Part shown: positions 1-7,831 of the stretch, one piece after another
Position numbering within the stretch: the stretch's first letter is position 1
How the letters are laid out: every line of letters starts with the position of its first letter
Origin: Spirosoma panaciterrae DSM 21099
GTDB lineage: Bacteria > Bacteroidota > Bacteroidia > Cytophagales > Spirosomataceae
Direction of reading: 5' to 3'
Length of the DNA: 39,993 nt
Assembly (NCBI RefSeq): GCF_000374025.1
Contig: NZ_KB893207.1
Location: forward strand, 1-39,993
Notes under the pieces: generated by a model
Told to the model about the DNA's origin: nothing
Databases searched by the model: none
Seen by the model: the letters and a program-made list of their open reading frames with translations, nothing else
Position numbers and translations under genes: made by a program

Positions 1-419
1 GTATCAATCGCACCTTCGGGTATTGAAAGTTTTTAATCGTGTGTAACTCCTCCTGAACCTCGGACGTATCAATCGCACCTTCGGGTATTGAAAGTAGTAG
101 CTCGGCATCCAGGGAAATATCTTTGAGTAGTGTATCAATCGCACCTTCGGGTATTGAAAGCAGGTAGTACCGGGCCAGGGAGAGTTGTTTTCTAAGTATC
201 AATCGCACCTTCGGGTATTGAAAGTTAATGGGGGGCAGTAAAGGATGGTTAGCGCGTCTAGTATCAATCGCACCTTCGGGTATTGAAAGCTGACCAAAGT
301 GTTGCTCCAGCAGAGCCTACTCGACCGTATCAATCGCACCTTCGGGTATTGAAAGGAAAATGTCGAGTTCTCAGGCGAGCGGCCAGCGCCTGTATCAATC
401 GCACCTTCGGGTATTAAAG
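1..419 (+). CRISPR. CRISPR array, distal (leader-far) end; 7 repeats, 6 spacers
   Basis: Seven copies of a 29-nt repeat beginning GTATCAATCG and ending GGGTATTGAAAG start at 1, 66, 132, 196, 261, 327 and 392. The first six are identical. The last (392-419) lacks one G near its 3' end and is followed by non-repeat sequence, the usual sign of the leader-distal end. Spacers are 35-37 nt (30-65, 95-131, 161-195, 225-260, 290-326, 356-391) and unrelated to each other. The 3' ATTGAAAG end resembles the 3' handle of many class 1 repeats, and with the degenerate terminal repeat it places the leader to the left, outside the window. CAAT and ATTG at the two sides can pair into a weak stem. No cas gene is present here, so the subtype cannot be called. 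Confidence 0.97.
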
Positions 420-786
420 TTCAGAAGACCCGGTTTCAAATTTTTGTTTCCGTGGATTGGAACCGAGATCAACTTTTGAACACCAGCTTTCTTGAAGGTT
501 TTATGGCTACTTTCCTGCCGAACCTCAAGCCAGCAGCTTGAAACGCTTGATTGATCCTTCTTTTGCAGGACTTTATACTATCGATTATAGGAAAAGTAGA
601 ATCGACGAACGTGGTATACAGGCTATTTAAGGAGATTCTACTGCTTTGTTAATGAATCGTAGTGAGCTAGATAATTAAGACACCAGCAGGAATATAAAAT
701 CAAAGGTATGCAAATACGTATGCAAACGAAAAACCGTCAACATTGCTGAAGACGGTTTTTCGTTTGTAACTATCTGATTTTGAGAG
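420..786. other. Intergenic stretch after the CRISPR array
   Basis: I see no gene in these 367 bases. They hold a strong hairpin at 723-766 (listed separately) and a weak 9-bp inverted repeat, AGTAGAATC at 595-603 with its complement at 634-642. Reading frames are short and broken. Confidence 0.6.
723..766 (-). terminator. Rho-independent terminator of the tRNA gene, bidirectional shape
   Basis: A perfect 16-bp inverted repeat (723-738 with 751-766) around a 12-nt loop. The stem contains ACCGTC and is flanked by A-run and T-run arms, so each strand would end in a U-rich tract. It lies about 20 nt past the 3' end of the minus-strand tRNA gene, which makes termination of that transcript the likely role. 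Confidence 0.8.
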
Positions 787-870
787 AGCCAGTGGAGGGA
801 TTCGAACCCCCGACGCGCTTGCGCATCCTGATTACAAATCAGGCGGAATCGACCGCTATCCGACACTGGC
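787..870 (-). tRNA. tRNA-Thr (anticodon UGU) with a long variable arm
   Basis: Read on the minus strand, 84 nt fold as a cloverleaf. The acceptor stem is GCCAGTG/CACTGGC with discriminator T and no encoded CCA. The D arm has a 3-bp stem, the anticodon arm is CCTGA-TTTGTAA-TCAGG, and the T arm has TTCGAAT in its loop. With a 7-nt anticodon loop the anticodon is TGT (Thr). G1-C72 and C2-G71 also fit known threonyl-tRNA identity elements. The odd part is a 15-nt variable region containing GCGC-AA-GCGC, which forms a class II arm normally found in Leu, Ser and Tyr tRNAs. A Tyr reading (GTA) would need a poorly paired, shifted stem, so I favour Thr. A good promoter lies upstream and a terminator downstream, so it looks like a functional single-gene unit. 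Confidence 0.85.
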
Positions 871-887
871 AGTCCTGAATTGTGGTG

Positions 888-918
888 CAAAAATAGAGTT
901 ATTTTCTATTCCATGCAA
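888..918 (-). promoter_or_regulatory. Bacteroidota-type promoter of the tRNA-Thr gene
   Basis: On the minus strand, TTG (916-918) and TATTTTTG (888-895, followed by CACC) are separated by 20 bp, matching the Bacteroidota sigma pattern TTG-N19-21-TAnnTTTG. The -7 element is about 18 nt upstream of the mature tRNA 5' end. Confidence 0.7.
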
Positions 919-972
919 GTCAATTCTTCTTTTTTCGTTTCAGCTAGGTTATAGCTAAAATTTGACCTATGC

Positions 973-3264
973 TTATGCCTGAGCTACACGTAGCTGATGG
1001 CGAAGCTCATCCAATTGCTTTTCTGCCTCGGCAATTTTCTTGTCGATGTCGGCGCGAAGTTTATCCGCATTTTTCGAACGAGCGAAGAATTCGATATTGT
1101 TCCGATAGGTAGCAATGTCATTTTCAATCGCTGTAATTTTCCGACGGATGTCGTTTTCACGCTTATTACCACCGCCATCCCGATCACCACGGTTGAAATC
1201 ACGTCCACCCCGCGAACCACTACCTGACCGGGTAGCTTCGGCTTCGCTCTGGAGCATGATGCGCTCTTTATCTTTGGCCGGAATCTTGCCTGTGGCACCT
1301 ACCAACGCATTAATGGCGTTGATGTAGCGTTTTTGCGTCGACTGCATGTCCTTTTTGGGAACAAAGCCAATTGCGTTCCACTCTTTTTTGAACTCGTTTA
1401 GTTCAGAAAGGTCAGCATTCGCGCTTGCTGCTGCTTCAATCCGTTGGATTAAGGCGATTTTCTGCGCTAAGTTCTCCTCAAATTCGCGCTCGGTCTCCTG
1501 GTTTTTCGATCGTTTCTTATTGAAAAACGCATCGCAGGCTGCTTTGAACCGATCAAAAATTGTATTTTTCTGCTTTTCGGGTACCTGGCCGATGGCTTTC
1601 CACTGGCGTTGCAGTTCGATAACCGTCTGCGTGATTTCAGGCGATTCTTCACCCGATGCCAGAATGCCCTCTACCTGCTCACAAAGCTGCGTTTTGGCAC
1701 GTAGGTTTTCTTCCCGTTTGCTCTCAAGCTGCCGGAAAAACTCACCTTTGTTGTGGAAGAAGGTTTTCAGCGCTGCCCAGAACTTCTTGCTCAGTTCTTT
1801 CCCTTCTTCGCGGGGCATGGGACCTTTTATCGCGTTCCAGCGGTCCTGCAATCCCATAACGACCTTCGTTTTATCATTCCAGTCGTTAATGCTATTGGAG
1901 GTGAAGGAGGTTATTGGAACTAGTTCTTCATAGATCGCCGACTTCTCTTCGTACAGTTGTGCCGACTCTTTGCGCTGCTCGTTGGTCTGGTCCCGGCGTT
2001 TGTCGTAGAGGACGTCAAGAGCGGCTTTCATACGGCCCCACAGCACTTCCTGCTCGGCTTTAGGGGCCGGACCTATGTGCTTATACTCCTCAAACAGGGC
2101 ATTGGCTTCGTCGATGGTTTGCCGTGTAACCGGGGTTTCTTCCGAAGCTTTTGCCATGGCTTCAACCTTCTCGATTACCTCTGTTTTCAGGCTTGCATTG
2201 CGTTTGCGATCCAGCTCTTTTAGCTCGAAATAGATATTTCGATTGCTGTAGTACCGATCAACCAGGGCATGATAGGTAGCCCAAAGCGTTGCATTATGTG
2301 GGGAGTTCATGTTTCCGGCCGCTTTCCATTCGTCCTGAATTTTCTTGAACTCATTCCAGCTAGCCTTAGGATCACCCGCGTTATTTTCGTCGTTTTCGAC
2401 TAATTCGCGAAGCCGGGTAAGTAAATCCGTCTTCGACGCGAAGTTGGTTTCTTTGGCTTTATCGAGGTTCTGAAAGTAGGTGTTTTTCAGACTCTTGATT
2501 TGCTTATACAATTCTTCGAACCGCAGAACCGCGTCGTCGAACTTATAGTCAAATCCTTCATCGGCACCTGTTTCGGTGATGTAAGCTTGCAAAGCGGCTT
2601 CACGCTCCGCCCGTTTCATCTGATCGAACAGCGGTTTTACCTCCTTAAGGACTTGGTCCGCTTTCTTGAAATCACCAGGCGTTACGGTGGCCAGACTAAC
2701 AGAAGCCAGTTGGGTTTCAAGCAGGTTAACAAAATCCTGCTTCGAAAAATGGCTGTAATCGGCTTCCGGGGTAGCGGCCTCTTCTTCGGTTTCAGCTAAA
2801 TCGGCATACTCAGTGGGGAGTTGCTCGTGGTCAACGGGTGTCTCCTCCGTTTCGGCTACAGGCGCTTCGACCACGGGTTCGTCTGCCGTCGATACTTCGC
2901 TGGTTACGGCTTCTGGTGTTTCGGCCGCAGGTTCTTCTACCGATTCGGCAACAGGTGTTTCCGCAACGGGTGTTTCTTCCACTGATGTCGAATCCGATGG
3001 GTTGTCTGCCGTATTTTCTATTGAGCCTTCGTTAGTAGCTAAGGCTGTCGGTTCAGAAATAGAAGTACTGTCAACCCCGATTTCTGACTGGCTTTCAGCG
3101 ATTGGGGTAGTTGACGATTCTGCCTGTTCGGGCGTAGTTTCCTGGCCCTCGACGGTGGTTTCGGGGGATGTACTGGTATCTTCGGGGGTATTCACATCCA
3201 GCGACTCAGTGGCCTGATTGGTGGTTTCTGGTTGCTGGTTAATTTCCTGTTCTTGGTTTGCCAT
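973..3264 (-). CDS. DUF349 domain-containing protein
   Basis: A protein of 763 aa with no signal peptide. The first ~170 residues are low-complexity, acidic and rich in Glu, Thr, Pro, Val and Ala, with recurring PVAE/ETPVA-like words. Next come several helical repeats of the DUF349 type, each with a W..(I/A)G motif followed by a basic F..A helix (examples: DEWKAAG, RQWKAIGQVP, KEWNAIGFVP). A Gly/Arg/Asp-rich linker around residue 685 leads to a C-terminal coiled coil. The frame stays open to 3414, but that would overlap pdxH and add an unlikely leader, so I chose the ATG at 3264 (MANQEQ). DUF349 proteins have no settled function. It is divergent from pdxH across a short promoter region. Confidence 0.88.
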   Translation of the reverse strand: MANQEQEINQQPETTNQATESLDVNTPEDTSTSPETTVEGQETTPEQAESSTTPIAESQSEIGVDSTSISEPTALATNEGSIENTADNPSDSTSVEETPVAETPVAESVEEPAAETPEAVTSEVSTADEPVVEAPVAETEETPVDHEQLPTEYADLAETEEEAATPEADYSHFSKQDFVNLLETQLASVSLATVTPGDFKKADQVLKEVKPLFDQMKRAEREAALQAYITETGADEGFDYKFDDAVLRFEELYKQIKSLKNTYFQNLDKAKETNFASKTDLLTRLRELVENDENNAGDPKASWNEFKKIQDEWKAAGNMNSPHNATLWATYHALVDRYYSNRNIYFELKELDRKRNASLKTEVIEKVEAMAKASEETPVTRQTIDEANALFEEYKHIGPAPKAEQEVLWGRMKAALDVLYDKRRDQTNEQRKESAQLYEEKSAIYEELVPITSFTSNSINDWNDKTKVVMGLQDRWNAIKGPMPREEGKELSKKFWAALKTFFHNKGEFFRQLESKREENLRAKTQLCEQVEGILASGEESPEITQTVIELQRQWKAIGQVPEKQKNTIFDRFKAACDAFFNKKRSKNQETEREFEENLAQKIALIQRIEAAASANADLSELNEFKKEWNAIGFVPKKDMQSTQKRYINAINALVGATGKIPAKDKERIMLQSEAEATRSGSGSRGGRDFNRGDRDGGGNKRENDIRRKITAIENDIATYRNNIEFFARSKNADKLRADIDKKIAEAEKQLDELRHQLRVAQA

Positions 3265-3297
3265 GTTGGGAACGTACCGATTACTTTTGCAAAAGTA
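3257..3297 (+). promoter_or_regulatory. Promoter region between the DUF349 gene and pdxH, palindromic -7 element
   Basis: TTTG at 3257-3260 and TACTTTTG at 3282-3289 are 21 bp apart, a good Bacteroidota promoter for pdxH (ATG at 3359). The -7 element is half of a perfect 16-bp palindrome, TACTTTTGCAAAAGTA (3282-3297), so the same hexamer faces the DUF349 gene on the other strand. I could not find a clear -33 box for the minus direction. The plus-strand -33 box lies just inside the DUF349 coding start. Confidence 0.5.
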
Positions 3298-3358
3298 CGA
3301 TAATATACGGATTTTCTTGTAGTACAGAAATTGAAAAGCCGTTAAAGGCCTTAATATA

Positions 3359-4000
3359 ATGCCCTCAGCAATTAGTGAGTTACGAAATGAATATACCCTG
3401 AACGGGTTGGACATAGCGGATGTTTTGACAGATCCGGTTGCTCAGTTTCGTGTTTGGTTCGATGCGGCCTTACAAGCGAAGGTGCCCGAACCGAATGCTA
3501 TGCATGTTAGTACAGTGACAAATGAAGGGAGACCCGACGGACGAATTGTGCTCTTAAAGGATATTTCGGACGATGGGTTTACCTTTTATACGAACTACGA
3601 AAGCCGTAAAGGGCGCGAACTCAGTCATCAACCCTTTGCCTGTCTGACTTTTTTTTACCCTGAACTCGAGCGTCAGATTCGGATCGAAGGCCGGGTCGAA
3701 AAAGTAAGTAATGAGGATTCGGACGCTTATTTCGGTAGCCGGCCTCGCGGAAGTCAGATTGGCGCCTGGGTGTCGCACCAGTCGGAGGTGATAGGCAGTC
3801 GCGAGGTGCTGGAAATCCGTCAGCGTGAACTCGAAGCGCAATTTGCGGGTCAGGCCGTGCCCCGGCCACCCTACTGGGGTGGTTTTCGGGTAGTACCCGA
3901 CGCTCTGGAGTTTTGGCAGGGACGCCCCAGTCGGTTACACGACCGCATTCGCTATCGGAAAGTAGATGGAGCATGGGTCATCGAACGGCTTTCTCCCTGA
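3359..4000 (+). CDS. pdxH: Pyridoxamine/pyridoxine 5'-phosphate oxidase
   Basis: A 213-aa protein of normal length for this FMN-dependent cytosolic enzyme, which oxidises pyridoxamine or pyridoxine 5'-phosphate to pyridoxal 5'-phosphate. Family landmarks: N-terminal LNGLDIAD; the FMN-binding region GRPDGRIVLLKDI (around residue 60); FYTNYESRKGREL; the conserved SRPRGSQIGAWVS stretch (around residue 125); and the C-terminal EFWQGRPSRLHDRI(R)Y followed by W.(I)ERLSP. All are present and intact. The ATG at 3359 follows a plausible promoter. It is followed 3 nt after the stop by a long palindrome at 4004-4089. Confidence 0.97.
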   Translation: MPSAISELRNEYTLNGLDIADVLTDPVAQFRVWFDAALQAKVPEPNAMHVSTVTNEGRPDGRIVLLKDISDDGFTFYTNYESRKGRELSHQPFACLTFFYPELERQIRIEGRVEKVSNEDSDAYFGSRPRGSQIGAWVSHQSEVIGSREVLEIRQRELEAQFAGQAVPRPPYWGGFRVVPDALEFWQGRPSRLHDRIRYRKVDGAWVIERLSP

Positions 4001-4003
4001 TTT

Positions 4004-4089
4004 ATTGAGTGGTTGAGCGAATGAGTGATTGGGTGAATATTGGTTGCGTCAGCTATTCACCCAATCACTCATTCGCTCAACCACTCAAT
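4004..4089. repeat. Perfect 36-bp palindrome made of degenerate 8-bp tandem units
   Basis: Arms 4004-4039 and 4054-4089 are exact reverse complements around a 14-nt loop. Each arm is four successive degenerate 8-bp units related to GAGTGAAT, for example GAGTGGTT and GAGCGAAT. It starts 3 nt after the pdxH stop and ends 51 nt before the next start, so it could act as a terminator or mRNA 3' stabiliser, but there is no T-run. A related imperfect copy lies at 5774-5858. Confidence 0.92.
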
Positions 4090-4140
4090 GGGTACGGTAA
4101 AAACACTTGGCTGGTTGCTTATTGACAAAAGACTCTTTTC

Positions 4141-5703
4141 ATGCCTTCGAAGAAAGCAGGTGCCAAAAAGACAATCAACAATCGTACCTTATTCAGCGTG
4201 ATCTCGGCCTCGTCGGTCGGAACGCTGATCGAATGGTATGATTTTTACATTTTTGGCAGTTTAGCCGCCATTCTTTCCACACAATTTTTTCCGACCGATA
4301 ATCCGACGGCTGCGTTGTTATCTACCTTAGCGACGTTTGCAGCTGGGTTTGTGGTGCGTCCGTTTGGGGCTCTGGTATTTGGGCGACTGGGGGATCTGGT
4401 GGGTCGTAAATATACATTTCTGGTTACGCTAGTCCTTATGGGCGGCTCTACCTTTGCCATTGGCCTGATACCGGGCTATGCCACCATTGGCTTCTGGGCT
4501 CCGCTGCTGGTTCTTTTATTACGATTAGTACAGGGTCTGGCACTGGGGGGTGAATATGGGGGAGCGGCTACATACGTAGCGGAGTATGCCCCTGAAGGCC
4601 AACGTGGCTACTACACGAGTTTTATTCAGACGACGGCTACGCTGGGACTGTTTGTGTCGTTGGGTGTGATTCTGCTCACCCGTGAGTCGCTGGGCGTTGA
4701 TAAGTTTTCCGACTGGGGGTGGCGCGTGCCTTTCTTGCTGTCCATAGTGCTGGTGGGCGTATCCATACTCATTCGGATGCGTATGGCCGAATCGCCCCTG
4801 TTTGCCAAATTAAAAACCGAAGGTAAAACCTCAAAAAACCCATTAGCTGAAAGTTTTGGTAAACGACAGAATCTGAAAATGGTGCTGCTGGCCTTGTTCG
4901 GAGCTACGGCCGGTCAGGGGGTTATCTGGTATACGGGTCAGTTTTACGCGTTGTCGTTCCTGCAAAAAGCCTGTGCTATTGAGTTCGTTCAGTCGAATGT
5001 CATCGTGGCGATTGCGCTGTTGGGCGCTACGCCTTTCTTTGTCATTTTCGGGCGGTTGTCGGATCGGATTGGTCGGAAGTCGATTATGCTGGCGGGTATG
5101 GCGCTGGGTGTGTTGACGTACCGACCCATTTATGATAAAATGTATAATCTGGCTGATCTGAGCCAGCGCGAAGAGTTTACGGATGCCCGCACCATTGATC
5201 GGAAGCTAGCTAAACAGGACAACGGCAACCTGGTAACAACGATGACGACTACTCACTTTTATTCGGATGGTCTCGTTGCCAAAGACATTGAACGAACCGT
5301 TACGCCATCGAATTCGACCACCCCAACCGCCAAATCCGAGCTTACCAAATCGGTGGTGCTACCCAATAGCAGCTTCTGGCTGATGATTCTGCTGGTATTT
5401 ATACAGGTGCTGTACGTGACGATGGTCTACGGCCCGATTGCCGCTTTTCTGGTTGAGTTGTTCCCGACCCGGATTCGGTATACGTCCATGTCACTACCCT
5501 ACCATATTGGTAATGGAATTTTCGGGGGGCTTACTCCATTTATTGCAACGGCCCTGGTGGCTTCGGCTACCAAAGCAAACGAAGCTATATCGGGTTCTGT
5601 TTCTAAACCGTATCTGGAAGGACTCTGGTATCCGATTCTGGTTGCGAGCGTTTGTCTGATCATTGGAGTGATCTATTTAAAGAATGAACGGGTGAGCGAG
5701 TAG
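4141..5703 (+). CDS. MFS transporter, metabolite:H+ symporter (MHS) family
   Basis: A 520-aa polytopic inner-membrane protein. The start resembles the MHS family (ProP/ShiA-like): IEWYDFYIFG in TM1, RPFGALVFGRLGDLVGRK after TM2-3, and LVQGLALGGEYGGAATYVAEYAP. A second RLSDRIGRKS motif begins the C-terminal half. Between the two motifs of the C-terminal half there is a soluble insert of about 75 residues, roughly residues 325-400 (from YRPIYDKMYN to KSVVLPNSS), which makes it longer than classic MHS members of ~430-450 aa. It lies upstream of acetyl-CoA synthetase in the same direction, so a carboxylate substrate is possible; that is inference only. The start is the ATG at 4141. An inverted repeat overlaps the stop (5689-5719). 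Confidence 0.85.
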   Translation: MPSKKAGAKKTINNRTLFSVISASSVGTLIEWYDFYIFGSLAAILSTQFFPTDNPTAALLSTLATFAAGFVVRPFGALVFGRLGDLVGRKYTFLVTLVLMGGSTFAIGLIPGYATIGFWAPLLVLLLRLVQGLALGGEYGGAATYVAEYAPEGQRGYYTSFIQTTATLGLFVSLGVILLTRESLGVDKFSDWGWRVPFLLSIVLVGVSILIRMRMAESPLFAKLKTEGKTSKNPLAESFGKRQNLKMVLLALFGATAGQGVIWYTGQFYALSFLQKACAIEFVQSNVIVAIALLGATPFFVIFGRLSDRIGRKSIMLAGMALGVLTYRPIYDKMYNLADLSQREEFTDARTIDRKLAKQDNGNLVTTMTTTHFYSDGLVAKDIERTVTPSNSTTPTAKSELTKSVVLPNSSFWLMILLVFIQVLYVTMVYGPIAAFLVELFPTRIRYTSMSLPYHIGNGIFGGLTPFIATALVASATKANEAISGSVSKPYLEGLWYPILVASVCLIIGVIYLKNERVSE

Positions 5704-5773
5704 ACTTACTCGCGTTACTCGTCGGCGATATAATGCGGACAGACACTATAGCACCGTCAGTTATTAAATCTAG

Positions 5774-5858
5774 CGTATGAATTAGTGAATGCGTAAATGA
5801 GTAAATAGCTTTGTCGGCGAATTTTTTTCACTCAATCATTCATTCGCTCAATCACTCA
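5774..5858. repeat. Imperfect palindromic element of 8-bp units before acs
   Basis: The left part (5774-5805) and right part (5827-5858) are each about four degenerate 8-bp units; the right part is exactly four units of the TTCACTCA type. They are roughly reverse-complementary. The unit is the same as in the 4004-4089 palindrome, so this is a second, more diverged copy. It ends 7 nt before the acs start. Confidence 0.75.
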
Positions 5859-5865
5859 TTTGATT

Positions 5866-7761
5866 ATGCGTATCCGAACCTTTGACGAGTACCAGGCCGC
5901 TTATCAGAAAAGCGTAGATGACCCGGAAGAATTCTGGGCCGAAATCGCCCAGAACTTTCACTGGCGTAAACCCTGGACCAAAACCCTGCAATGGAATTTT
6001 ACGGAACCCAATGTAAAGTGGTTTATAGGAGGTAAACTCAACATTACAGAAAACTGTCTTGACCGTCATCTGGCCGAACGGGGCGATCAACCGGCCATTA
6101 TCTGGGAGCCAAACGATCCGGCTGAAGCAGGCGTTACGCTGACCTATAAAATGCTCTACGACCAGGTATGTCGGTTTGCCAATGTCTTGAAACGCAATGG
6201 TGTACAAAAGGGCGACCGGGTTTGTATCTATATGCCGATGGTACCCGAACTGGCTATCGCGGTACTGGCCTGCGCCCGCATTGGCGCCATTCATTCGGTG
6301 GTGTTTGGTGGATTTTCGGCACAAAGTATCGCTGACCGGATTAATGATGCGCAGTGTAAAGTCGTGGTAACGGCCGATGGCGCATATCGGGGCAATAAAG
6401 AAATTCCGTTGAAGAGTACGGTCGATGATGCCCTCATTGGTTGCCCAAGTGTAGAGAAAGTGATTGTGCTGACCCGTACCCGAACACCTGTTTCGATGTT
6501 GAAAGGCCGTGACGTATGGTGGGAGCAGGAATTGAAGCAGGTAACGGCCGAATGCCCTGCCGAAGAAATGGACGCTGAAGATATGCTGTTCATTCTCTAC
6601 ACGTCGGGATCAACCGGCAAACCCAAAGGGGTAGTTCATACCTGCGGGGGGTACATGGTATATGCGGCCTACACGTTCCAGAATGTATTTCAGTACGAGG
6701 CCGGACATACGCATTTCTGTACGGCCGATATTGGCTGGATAACGGGACATAGCTATATTGTATACGGGCCATTAGCCTGTGGAGCTACCTCGATTATTTT
6801 CGAAGGCGTTCCGACCTATCCTGATGCAGGTCGATTCTGGGATATTGTCGATAAATACAAGGTCGATATATTGTACACGGCTCCAACAGCGATTCGATCA
6901 CTAATGGGTTTTGGGCTTGACAAAGTTGAGAGCCACGATCTGAGTAGCCTTCAGGTATTGGGTTCGGTTGGGGAACCCATCAACGAAGAAGCCTGGCATT
7001 GGTACGACGAACACATCGGCAAAGGCCGCTGCCCCATTGTCGATACCTGGTGGCAGACCGAAACAGGGGGGATTCTGATCTCGCCACTGGCCGGTATCAC
7101 CAAAACCAAACCCACCTATGCCACGCTACCCTTACCCGGTGTGCAACCGATTTTGGTCGATGAAAGCGGCAAGGAAATCGAAGGCAATGGCGTGAGTGGC
7201 AATCTCTGCATGAAATTTCCCTGGCCGGGTATTTTGCGGACAACCTACGGTGATCATGAACGCTGCCGGCAAACCTACTTCGCTACCTATCCGGGCTTAT
7301 ACTTTACAGGCGACGGCTGCCTGCGCGATGAAGATGGCTATTACCGCATCACGGGCCGGGTCGATGATGTGCTGAACGTATCGGGTCACCGGATTGGGAC
7401 TGCCGAAGTCGAAAATGCCATCAACATGCACACGGGTGTGGTCGAAAGTGCCGTAGTGGGTTATCCGCACGACATCAAGGGGCAGGGCATTTATGCCTAT
7501 GTGATCACCGATCAGGAGCCAAACGGACACGATGCTGACCTGACCAAACGCGATATTCTGGCCACAGTAAGCCGGGTGATTGGCCCGATTGCCAAACCGG
7601 ATAAGATTCAGTTTGTCAGTGGTTTACCCAAAACCCGTTCGGGCAAGATCATGCGTCGAATTCTGCGCAAAATTGCCGAAGGAGACACCAGCAACCTGGG
7701 CGACACCACTACCTTACTCGACCCAGCCGTTGTGGAAGAGATAAAGGCGGGGGCGCTGTGA
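5866..7761 (+). CDS. acs: Acetyl-CoA synthetase (AMP-forming)
   Basis: A 631-aa cytosolic ligase that activates acetate to acetyl-CoA through acetyl-AMP, with the length and order of the Acs family. Visible motifs: SVVFGGFSAQS; the phosphate-binding loop YTSGSTGKPKG (from residue 245); DIGWITGHSY; DTWWQTETGG; YFTGDGCLRDEDGYY; the hinge GRVDDVLNVSGHR; and the C-terminal PKTRSGKIMRR with the catalytic, acetylatable lysine at about residue 594. The frame could start at a TTG at 5860, but ATG 5866 (MRIRTFDEYQ) is preferred. It is followed by a strong terminator at 7802-7831. The MHS transporter upstream may serve the same substrate class. Confidence 0.96.
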   Translation: MRIRTFDEYQAAYQKSVDDPEEFWAEIAQNFHWRKPWTKTLQWNFTEPNVKWFIGGKLNITENCLDRHLAERGDQPAIIWEPNDPAEAGVTLTYKMLYDQVCRFANVLKRNGVQKGDRVCIYMPMVPELAIAVLACARIGAIHSVVFGGFSAQSIADRINDAQCKVVVTADGAYRGNKEIPLKSTVDDALIGCPSVEKVIVLTRTRTPVSMLKGRDVWWEQELKQVTAECPAEEMDAEDMLFILYTSGSTGKPKGVVHTCGGYMVYAAYTFQNVFQYEAGHTHFCTADIGWITGHSYIVYGPLACGATSIIFEGVPTYPDAGRFWDIVDKYKVDILYTAPTAIRSLMGFGLDKVESHDLSSLQVLGSVGEPINEEAWHWYDEHIGKGRCPIVDTWWQTETGGILISPLAGITKTKPTYATLPLPGVQPILVDESGKEIEGNGVSGNLCMKFPWPGILRTTYGDHERCRQTYFATYPGLYFTGDGCLRDEDGYYRITGRVDDVLNVSGHRIGTAEVENAINMHTGVVESAVVGYPHDIKGQGIYAYVITDQEPNGHDADLTKRDILATVSRVIGPIAKPDKIQFVSGLPKTRSGKIMRRILRKIAEGDTSNLGDTTTLLDPAVVEEIKAGAL

Positions 7762-7801
7762 ATAGATACAAAATAGCTAATGACATTCTTTTAAAGTTGA
7801 G

Positions 7802-7831
7802 AACGCTGGGTGGAAACATCCAGCGTTTTTT
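7802..7831 (+). terminator. Rho-independent terminator of acs
   Basis: AACGCTGG (7802-7809) pairs with CCAGCGTT (7820-7827), and a six-T run ends at 7831. The T-run overlaps the stop codon of the convergent minus-strand lipoprotein gene, so the two genes end on top of each other. Confidence 0.85.

Noticed and set aside
595..642. 9-bp inverted repeat after the CRISPR array as a tracrRNA or regulatory RNA
   Set aside because: Stem too short, no anti-repeat match to the CRISPR repeat, and no promoter. Class 1-like repeat ends make a tracrRNA unlikely.
1115..3217. Several long plus-strand open frames opposite the DUF349 gene
   Set aside because: They are antisense shadows of a low-complexity, well-supported gene and show no family or start signals.
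5689..5719. Inverted repeat over the MHS transporter stop as a terminator
   Set aside because: The arms pair only with a gap and there is no T-run; better seen as a decayed periodic repeat.
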